Source of the DNA: Liolophura sinensis
Taxonomy: Eukaryota; Mollusca; Polyplacophora; Chitonida; Chitonidae
Direction: 5' to 3'
Assembly: GCF_032854445.1 (NCBI RefSeq)
Contig: NC_088300.1
Location: forward strand, 75,323,005 to 75,387,004
DNA: 64,000 nt
The notes below the pieces were generated by a model. That model ran no database searches. It saw only the letters and a program-made list of their open reading frames with translations, and had not been told where the DNA came from. Positions 38,600 to 49,000 of the stretch are shown in pieces (the stretch's first letter is position 1; each line of letters starts with the position of its first letter). Position numbers and translations under genes: made by a program.

Positions 38600-40859
38600 C
38601 TGAGAACATAAGTTTATTCTACATTTAACAAAAAAAAACAAAAAAAAACTGTGTGCATTCATAAGACCACTGGAAGAGAAACTGGTGGATACCTGTGAGA
38701 AACCCAGTCATGCAATACATGTACCGACAGAATTTCTCAGAAAAAAGCAGCATGCTCTCTGGTATCTTTGTGTGCCGGTTACACAGCTACAGCCTTCCAT
38801 GTGCTGGATGACGGAGGTATATATGAAAGGATGAAGAACTCGCCCAGTCAGCCCAGCGAGCCGGCCGGACAGACATACCCGCTGTCCCATTGTACTCTGA
38901 ATGAATCCTCTCACAGCCAGGCAGCCATTGATGTCAATGTATGATACTGCGCCTCAGAGGCCGTCCGCGAGCGGGGCTTAATGTGAACTGCCTCAAAAGG
39001 ATCCCATCATGCGCATTTTGTTTGAGTAAAAAGCATCACCTCCAAATTCTGTGCACAACAAAGATGTAGTAAGGTCATATTTGTGTGTCTAAGTGGGCAT
39101 TATAATCACATGTATAGGACTATTGTATCGCAAGATATAGTTTGTAAAGGACAGCGATATTTATTGAGTTATCAGGGAATTTTTTTTCACTATTTTCCAG
39201 CCTATTTTTTTCAGGTATCAGTTTCCTGGTGCTAACGGATTATGGGCCCCCGGAGCTCATTTTTTTTAAATGACGATTGAAAATTGTGAAAATTGCCCAT
39301 GTGAAATAGGACATGAACTTTTTTCAAAACTATACAAAATTAGTGATGTATGAGTTCCATAGACTCAGACTTCCGCACACCTAACAATCTACAGTTTAGA
39401 AAAATAAGATAGGGGAAATACTTAAATGAATGTGCATGTGGCAATTTAGGGCACCATAAAACTTCCTCTAAGCAAGTTTGATTTTTGTAAACACTACTTT
39501 CCTATATTTCTTGAAAAACACTGCTGGTCGACATCGGGGTGCATGCGCAGTCCCCAATGATTTCAAAAATATAACTCACTGAAGCAGATTCCCTGCTGTT
39601 AAATGCTTGTTGTGACGTCACTCTATTCAGAAAACCGTACTTTCTCCGTCAGGAAAGTACAGCAGCCATACTTTCCTTAATTCATCTGGCAGGTCTGAAT
39701 TGTCTAACCAAGCATATTTTGTCCATGTCGTCATACATAAAGTATCAGAACGAAAACATAGCCCAGTGTTATCTGCGCACTTCTTATCCCCACCCCTTCA
39801 AAAACTAAATACAAAAATCATTTATTATGTAACCCTATTGCAAACGTTTAAGTGAGGGAAAGACCTTGTAACTGTCCATTCCTGGATAACACACAGTCCT
39901 CCGGCCTTAGTGCCTCATACTTTTCTATCCAGGAATGTACAGTTACTCGGCCTTTCTTCACATCTAAATACACGCCTCTGCTGAATGTTTATTGGCTTCC
40001 TGCTAATGTATGTCTATATAACCCGTGAACCATTGCTTATGGAGATCTTTGCAAGGGCAGCATTCTTTAGTGTACCATCGTGACAGGAGTTAATAAACTT
40101 TGGTGCACTGAAATGGAATATTTGCAAATCAAACTCCCAGATATCGCACAGGAATGTTGTCCTTGCCTTAACCTCCACAGTTATAAGAAATATATATATT
40201 GGTGGCATGCTATTTTCTTATTATTTAAAAATGGCTCTTTATGGTGAAATCTTATGAACGGAAATTCAAATTAATGACATAAAGTTAAGTTATCTCTGCA
40301 TGAGTAACTGTATCGGCTGCTAGGCCTATATTTTATCCAGATTTCATGAAGTGGTTCCAGGTAAAATGTACTCCAACGTACGTACTCCAAACTATCATCA
40401 GGGATACAGAAAAAATGGGACAAAAACTGACACAGTTTTGTCGAAAATGAAGACGAAACTGACGGGAATTCAAACGTCATTTGTATGTCATGGTGAAACA
40501 ATACATCACATTTCAATTCACTTCATTTCAATACATTGAAGCATTGTGAAAAAAAATTTCCGGAAATTTATTCATATTCATTACAGGAACAGAACTAATG
40601 AATCGATGAAAAAGTTTTTAAATCTATGAAAAAGTCTTTATATTAGAACTGTTTGTAAATCTACTTAAAAAACACTTTTCTGGTGTTTGGACAAAAATAA
40701 GCAAAGCCTCTCTTGCAACGACAATGGGCTTGTTTGTATGTATTCTGTATGTATGTGCCATAGACCCTACTCTGTTGTGAACAAGCAACGCTCGACTGGG
40801 TGCATTCTGAATATCTTTCAGCTCAGGTGTCAAAAGATGCCATAGTCTCGAGAGCGCAT
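38600..40859. other. 5' flank of the EEP gene and intergenic sequence
   Basis: A locally CpG-richer patch at about 38840-38990 may hold the EEP gene's transcription start. A minus-strand GCGG/GTATGT donor there (about 38887) could end a 5' non-coding exon. Further out are a CRE-like TGACGTCA (39613-39620), a short perfect hairpin (39637-39660) and a long hairpin (39857-39957). I see no supported coding exon. Confidence 0.35.
39857..39957. ncRNA. Long stem-loop, pre-miRNA-sized
   Basis: Bases 39868-39888 and 39926-39946 are reverse complements with one mismatch in 21. Outward pairing continues with small internal loops to 39857 and 39957, giving about 28 pairs of 32 around a 37-nt loop. The roughly 100-nt size and imperfect stem resemble a microRNA precursor. 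A palindromic transposon remnant is an equally good explanation. I cannot tell which strand would be transcribed. Confidence 0.3.
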
Positions 40860-41975
40860 GCCAATCGTTCTTTTTAACATTCTCACATGAAAAATATTTC
40901 CTTGAATAAGTCTTAGCAGGGAGTATTAAAATACGGTAAAGTAATTTAATAAAGGTATTTTGTAAACTCACTGACAGCATTATTACTTGCTCCAGGAGTT
41001 GGTTCAACTTTTTCATCTACTTGTTTCAGATTTTCAATATTTTCAAAAGCAGATTCAAAAAACTCTTCAGCAAATCCAGGATTCCATTTCATTTTGTCAA
41101 GGTACACATTTTCAGGAGGTAACTTTAACTCATCTACAAAACAGTCGATAGAAATATGAATTGGGTTATGAGGGGAGTGCTCTGTTGAATCTCCTATTTC
41201 AAAGTCTGTAATATAGCTACAATATTTCTCTTTAATCAAAACATAATCTATAATCTTCTACCATTTGGTCCTACATATGTGTACTTTCCAATGCCACTAT
41301 CCCTTTTGAGTCTCCCATTTACAGTTCTCATTCCAGCTCAAAGTACACAAATCTAACAGATTTTTGCCAAATGAACTGACCTTATTATCAAGGGAAACTC
41401 TATCGAAATTACTAACAACATCTTGTTCGAATTTATTTTCAAAAGGAAGAGGTCTATCATATTGAACACAATCTGATTGATTTCCTCTCCGTGAATTTAG
41501 ATTCCCAGGCGCCAGTATCACCCCTTTGTTCTCAAAATTGCGATTGCAAGTAGAACACATCCAAATTGTGACAAGTATAGGCTGGTGATCTCTCAGGTGG
41601 AAAATAACATGCACAAATATACATATCAGATTCCACTCTACAAAATAATTTGCTTGGTTTAAACCAAAAGGTAAACTCATTTTGTTTTACTGCAGTAATT
41701 CCAGGAAACAAATCAGATTTATAGCACATAATAACACCTCCACTGTTTTTCCTTGCTTTTTATGTTTTAACTTTCTGTACGAGTGGGGAAATTTATACAA
41801 AATTTACATTTATTTAACCGAAAGATATATCTGTGCTTTTTGAAGTCCATGTTTCAGTCAAAATGATGATATCGTGCACTTGTGTGTTTTGACTTCATCT
41901 GTTTTGAAGTCATTTGAAAATCCCTCAACATTCCAGACAATAATATTTACGTTATTTTGACCATTATCCTATGCC
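40860..41975 (-). mobile_element. Decayed non-LTR retrotransposon (LINE) endonuclease region
   Basis: On the minus strand, from 41975 downward, the frames give NIIVWNVEGFSN, then (after stops and frameshifts) RRGNQSDCVQYDRPLPFENK, KNLLDLCTLSW and SYITDFEIGD, and finally EHSPHNPIHISI. This is the layout of the apurinic-type endonuclease domain of LINEs. It is dead: several stops and frame changes break it, the catalytic SDH reads SPH, and the usual GD[FL]N reads GNLN. A short stretch before reverse transcriptase follows (YSRKYFSCENVKKNDW), then the similarity ends. Confidence 0.75.
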
Positions 41976-42442
41976 ATCCTGTTCTGTTTACATTTCCTAA
42001 GATCTTCACCTGGCCACCTACTCCCCAGGTTGTTTTTTTACTGAGGGTCTACAGGGTGCTCATCGACCACACACCTCCATGGTCAGACTGTGGCTCTGCT
42101 ACATGTAGGTAATTATGGATTTAAGCAGAAGTTAAGCTTTTTTTCAAGTGATGCACATTTTGCTTTTGATACCTTATACAAGCACTGAAAGAGTTTTGGG
42201 GAAATTCATTAATTTTTTTAACAGAAAAATGTAAGTGTTAAACTTCAAGGTCTTCATGAGCTTCTGAAAGTGTATTTTTATTTGAAAATTTTACTTGAAA
42301 TGTAACTTCCCTGTTTAAAGGCTGTGTGGAACACCACCCAATGGATGCAGGAGGTTCACTTGAGAGTTTTTACGTGCCAGTTTGTATTTTCTTTCTCAGG
42401 TCTGTAATCTTACATGACTACCACTGAAGAACTAAAATTTGT

Positions 42443-42597
42443 CAAGGACCTATATATACACAATGTTTCCAGCACTTTCAAAGACCTATATATACACTAG
42501 GGTTTCCAGCATTTTCATGTACCTATATATACACTATGTTTTCCAGCACTTTCAAGGACCTATATATACACTATGTTTTCCAGCACTTTCAAGGACC
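42443..42597. repeat. 37-bp minisatellite, 4 units
   Basis: Four units of CCTATATATACACTATGTTT followed by TCCAGCACTTTCAAGGA, 36-38 bp each. The last unit runs straight into the SINE-like element at 42598, so the array may have grown from the element's flank. Confidence 0.9.
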
Positions 42598-42700
42598 ATT
42601 TATTTTATTTCTTTATTTATCTGATTGGTGTTTCACTGTGTACTCAAGAATAATTCATTTATATGACGGTGGCCAGCATTATGGTGGGAGGAAACATGAT
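42598..42700 (+). mobile_element. Truncated SINE-like copy
   Basis: After a TTTATTTATTT lead come TGATTGGTGTTTCACTGTGT, ACTCAAGAATAATTCATTTA and CAGCATTATGGTGGGAGGAA, the same order as in the copies at 22.2, 47.9 and 62.7 kb. The 3' half is missing. Confidence 0.7.
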
Positions 42701-43025
42701 TTAGTTAAAGTACAAACCTTTAAGTGGAGATAATTGATACTATGAATTTACTACTTAGGGAATATTCCAGTGTTTGAGTATAGATATCTTCTGAGTTCAT
42801 TTTTTCATAAAATTAGTTATGAAATATTCATAGCTATTTCACTTATGGCATATCCATATACCTGTGGTACAGTGTCCAGGGAGGCATAAACAATCGACAC
42901 CTTCTATGTCCTATACATTGGTTGAATAACTGATCCTTGTAAATGTTTGTCTTCGCTATATCAAACTCATCCACTTTATTGAAAACTGTCTCGCACCACA
43001 CAACTGCCAAATGGATTTCTTTTGA

Positions 43026-46000
43026 TCAGTTCATTTCTCTCTTAGAGTCCAAAGGTAACAATGCTCTAGGCTGGAGGAGTTTCTCCATTCTTGTTAGTCC
43101 AACTGTCAACAGGGCTGTGTACACCCCAAACATAACCACTGAACTGTCAACACTGTAGCTGACAAGGGAAAGTGCAATGAACAGCATAAAAATTGTGCTG
43201 GATAGCAACTGTGGAAAGCAGTCAAACTGCGTAATTCCACCCAACTGGGCACATCAAAATTAAACACTTTATCTACATACTTCATACTACCTATTTATTG
43301 GAAAATGGTACAGAAAAATATTAAGAAATTTTAGGACCACCCAAAAAATAGAAACAGAGAAGAGTGAATATTTTAGTACATGTAAGGTAATAGGGTTAAT
43401 AAAACTGACAATAGATACATAAAAGAATGTTACACAGATAAAAACAGCCGGTCAGCAGTTTAATGGTGTATATACCTGGTACTAGCAAGCCCTTACATGG
43501 ACCATAACACAGAGCAGGCGGCCCATGGGGTAACTCCACACCTCATACTGTGAGGTGTCTTAAACGCAGGGTGAGTTGACTACTTCATCAGTGATATCCT
43601 AATTCACTAGGAGAATTTATGAGCCTATTTCTCAAACTTCAGAATAGCGTTATGTTTACTAAACCAGTATGTTATGTGAAACACACTCAGAAATTTAAAA
43701 GAAACATCCAAATGTATTACAACTTTCTAAATGCCTTTCAAAGAGATCCAATGACATCCTAAGTTAATTTGTGCAGGGACTGCTAAGTATATTCATTTCT
43801 AAAAAAGTAAATATCTGAAATACATGTAAGGTACCATATTACAGTAATGAATTTCATATTTGTACATTTTTACAAACAACAGGGTAGGGGAATGTCTAAA
43901 GGTGCATTTGTTTCGATATTTTGAATATATCTGACCATGCATGGTAGTAACTTGTCATAAGCACAGAAGACACCAATGGCATTATTGGAATACCTGTGCT
44001 AGAAGAGACCAGGTACAGATATACAGAGCTATACCACTACATGCTATATCATGCATAATGTATACAACTTTGACATGTATGATTTGTTCTACAGCAGAGA
44101 TGGACTCCTGGCAAGCCGATGACACCGAGATGAATCCACCAATCAGACACCACGATGTGCTGGGGCCAGAGTTTTACTGTAACCTGTTACAAGATAATTA
44201 TGACCTACTGTGTAAGAGCCTAATACTGGACAAATCCCTATACGCTCAGCTTCTTAACAGGTGTGACTTCAATATGACCATGATCAATCATATCAAGGTG
44301 AGGACAGTTGACAAAGAAATATTAACAGAGATCAAAACACCAAGTCTGTCGCATGTCAAGTGATGTTTTACAACGTTATACATTTCAGGTTTAATTTTTT
44401 TTTTTGTAACATAACATACAGCTCATGTGTGGATCAACTATAATTGAATCTAACAAAATGCATTTTTGTCATGTTTTGTCACAAGATCTGTGATTGGCTC
44501 TATACTAATGCAAAACCACCAAGTAGTTTGATTCAAGTTCATCAAGTAGATTGAGAATCTACAACCAGATCTCTTGTGTATAATTTGACAACCACTTCTA
44601 AATTTTCCAGGATGGTGACATGTTTAAAACTACTTCTTGTTATAAAAATTATATTGATTCAATTACATTTTACTTATCTCTTGCCCCTGATGTAATCCAT
44701 GCACTTTTAACAAACAGGCAGCATCACAAATATTCAATGAAGCAGACTGCACACCATTTGTAATCAGTCCCCCCCACCACCCACCCATCTTCCTCTTGTA
44801 TTTTCAGACAAGGCGGGTGTTTGCCAAGAAGGTTCAGAAGTTACTAGACTTTTTGAAGGAGAAGATCCAAGTGAACACGGACACCATGAGGAACTTCTGT
44901 GTGTGTTTACAGAACATTGGACAAGGGCCCCTCTCCACACACTTCAACGTCATAATCAAGAGGGCCTTAGGTAGGACTGTCTGGTTTTTGAATCAAGTGA
45001 GCCCTCTGTTAGATCAGTATTAGACCACATGTCAAGTGATAAATACATATACACTAGGCACTGCTGTTAAAATGACAATACAGGAATTTTCAAGAAACCA
45101 CAGCAATTTTGAAAGAAAATTCAAGCTGGATCAACTATTACCTGATTTCAAATAAATTAAATGCCAACATTTAGTGCATTAGATATACATGTGACATATT
45201 TCATAGTGAACTAATATGTCTCACCTTCGCAGTGTACGGTTGTGTGAGTGGTTCCCACAGATTTTGAGGGGTGGGTCATAGTCAAGTGGTTAAAACACTT
45301 AAAACATTAAAATCACTCGAGAGAAAATTTAGATTCTTCCACTCTTTAGGTTTGTAGAAGCCTCGGTGACAAGCATATCTGTACAATATAAATTGGAAAG
45401 TCAGTCAGTAATTTGCCACAGGTCGGTGGTTTACTCACCCTCACACCTCAACTCTCGTTTCATCCAACTATAATTGACTGACTGTGGATTTGTAAATATT
45501 GAACGCCCATATATTCTCTAATGCAACTTAATTATACAGAACCAGCACATGTAATAATTGGAGGAATTTATGTAACTGGTCTTTCTTTAACAGAAAAGAG
45601 GATAAGAGCAGCTAATTCGTCATTAAGGAATATGCCTGGAGTATTCATTACAAATCCTTATGATGACACCTTTAGGAGAATCAAACAGGCCAAATGCCAG
45701 CCAGTGCACAGACCAGCCAATCAGGTAACCGGCAGCAGGCGCCTGCTTTACAGGTGTGACCTGAACAGCCTGTCCTGCACTCAACATCGATGTTACTGTC
45801 AACATCAGCGGGAAGACACCAACAACAGCAGGGAGGCACATTCACCAGGGGAGACAACTCACAACAGTCTCCTCCATGATCCATTCAAGGCATACAATGT
45901 TTTAGCCTTCCTTGTTCAAAGGATAGACACACAAGCCAAGCAGATAGAGGACATCAAGCAGCGACTGAGATGGGTAGAAATTGACCAGTCGGTGGTCAAG

Positions 46001-49000
46001 AAAACAATTGGTCAGACAATAACAGGCTCTGGGCCTGCCATTCAAACGCATCTCCCTTATCCTGCTTACCTTCCCAGCTTGACAATGAAGCAAAGGTATA
46101 GCAAAGGCTACCAGTAGATGTACTTCTTGGACTGCTTATATGTAACCATTATGTTGACATATTTTCCTAGATATCATTTGACATGAGCCACATGTACATT
46201 AGGCATTTCCCTGATGAAAACCCTGTCATGGATATTGTTTTCAGTGTTGAAAGCTCTGTATATGAACTTGTTTCAATAAAATACGTGGAACACCTGTTCT
46301 AGTCACAACATTGTAGTACATTGCTGTGTAAAGTTCTAAACCACAGAACTTGCTAGCCATAAGTATGATCAATCAATCACAATCATCCAGTCAACAAACT
46401 AGAGCTCTATACCGGCCAGGGAATGCCTGGTCCCCATAAATTTGATGTACATCAATCATCCAATCAACAAATTAGAGCTCTGTAACGGCCAGGGAATACC
46501 TGATCCCCATAAATATGATGTACATCAATCATCCAGTCAACAAACTAGAGCTCTGTACCTGCCAGGGAATGCCTGGTCCCCATAAATCTGATGTACATCG
46601 ATCATCCAGTCAACTAACTACAGCACTATACCGGCCAGGGAATGCCTGGTCCCCATAAATCTGATGTCCATCAATCATCCAGTCAACAAACTAGAGCTCT
46701 ATACCGGCCAGGGAATGCCTGGTCCCCAAAAATATGATGTACATCAATCATCCAATCAACAAATTAGAGCTCTGTATTGGCCAGGGAATGCCTGATCCCC
46801 ATAAATATGATGTACATCAATCATCAAGTCAACAAACTAGAGCTCTGTACTGGCCAGGGAATGCCTGGTCCCCATAAATCTGATGTACAGCAATCATCCA
46901 GTCAGCAAACTAGAGCACTATACTGGCCAGGGAATGCCTGGTCCCCATAAATCTGATGTACATCAATCATCCAGTCAGCAGAGCACTATACCGGCCAGAG
47001 AATACCCGATCCCCATAAATATGATGTACATCAATCCTCCGGTCAACAAATACAAGCTCAAAATCAGGTTCCAAAAATTACTTTTTGTAATGTTTATGTT
47101 GTGCATTACAAACATTGGCTCTGAGCCCAAAGTCAGACAACCCACTTTGCACGTCTGTAGGTATACTAAAACACCCATATACCCATTTTGCACTAATGTT
47201 GGACAAAAATTAAAGTAGTTTGATTATTTCCATTTTTTATTTGATATTCATTCCAAACTTTTCACAAATTTCCAAATTTTAACAAAATTGTGTTAGGGGA
47301 AGGGATATCTTAGTGATATGTTTTATAGTTGAGTATAGCATATAGAGTAAAAGAACAAATATGAAGGCATTTTAAATGTTCCTTGATGTTAGACCAAAAA
47401 TGTATTTTGGTGATCCCATTTTTATTCCATATTACATGTTCTCAAGAGTGTTAGTGCGAGCTACCTAGCAATTTGCACCAGTTTTATGCCTGTGTAGATT
47501 TACTAGTGATGACAAATGGGGGCACCTACATGGAATTGATAGCTGAGATGACTACGAGTATGAACAGGCGCACTACTTGGAGTACAGCATTAGTGTACTG
47601 TGGACAGCACAGGAAGAGGTTTTCAAGGTATAAACCTTAAGGAACAAGAGAGGGCTGTGATGGTATTCATAATCACAGCCCTACAGAGCTATAAGCATTG
47701 GACTAAGGACAGTGGTTTCCCACTAGCTGTGCCTGGATCCTTCATCTACAAACCTTATACAATGTATTTCATCTAACATTTATCATTTTTGAGGCCATAC
47801 ATTTTATTCCATGCGTGTTTCCGAACAAAGGCTATACAAAGCATATGGAGAAAAAGGATTCATACAAAGTCTGACACAAAGTGAGAGACAACATTTATTT
47901 CATTGGTGTTTCATGTCATACCGGTACTCAAGAATATTTCACTTATACCATGGTGACCAGCATTATGGTCTGAGGAACCCGGGCAGAGCCCGGCAGAAAC
48001 CCACCGCCATCTGCAGGTTGCTGGGAGACCATCCCACGCACCTCCAGGGAGGAAGCCACCATGAGCTGGATTGGTCCGAGATTGCTCTGACATTTGACAA
48101 AATCTTATTCACTCAAGGATGGCCCCAAACCAACATCAGAGAGTGCTCAAGTTACCTGCATGCCCATGTCAAATATGTCAAGGCCCTCTTTACAGCTGTT
48201 TGTTTCAAGCAATCTTGGGTGCATATGGCCTAGGAAATAACCAATCGACCTTGAGCTTGTGATACATCGGCACACGGAAAAGGAGCACAAGTGTCTCCAA
48301 ATTTCAGGTTGTGGAGACGTATTGGATGGCTTTGTCTTAAACGCCATGACAAACTGCCATGGCAACTGTATCAGGTTTCTAAATGGAATGTGCTCTGATG
48401 TTTGGGGCCATCCTTGGACGATCAAAGCTTTTTCCAAACCTAATGTTAGTGCAAAATCTCTGGCTAGACGCCGGACTAAAACTCACAATGACCCCAATGT
48501 TCCCGATGTTGAGAGGTCGAGAAGCGGAAAGTCTTTTACCACAAACCATAAAACGTCATTATGAAATTTGGAATTTTCGCTGTCCTGCACCCCCACCCAA
48601 CACATAGCACCAGGTGGCTCACTCAACTCCTCTCTTTATTCTAGGTATGAAACTCCCCCAACCAAGAATATGTTGAGAAAGGGGTTAAAATTGCCACTTA
48701 GCAAGGGTTACCCCTCAATAAGCACAGCGAGTCCTTATTGATGCACAGCGGGATTTCTTGGCTACACGATCGATATGGAATAGGATTTTTCTTATATGCT
48801 TACAATTACAAACACAGAATGTTCTAGAGAAGAAAAATATACAAAAACTAAACGAGCCATATAGGCTAGCGAAAATTGGTCCCTGCATAACCACAACATG
48901 ACATACCATTGCCGTTCCGCTTCGTTCGCCCGTTGGCGTGACTTGTGCAAGTGACAACATCCACAATGCATAAAAATGAAACAAAACTTATCAGAGGGTG

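Noticed and set aside
48352-48372. RFX X-box-like CTGCCATGGCAACTG
   Set aside because: It lies inside the coding exon 48156-48459 and encodes LPWQF. No nearby transcription start.
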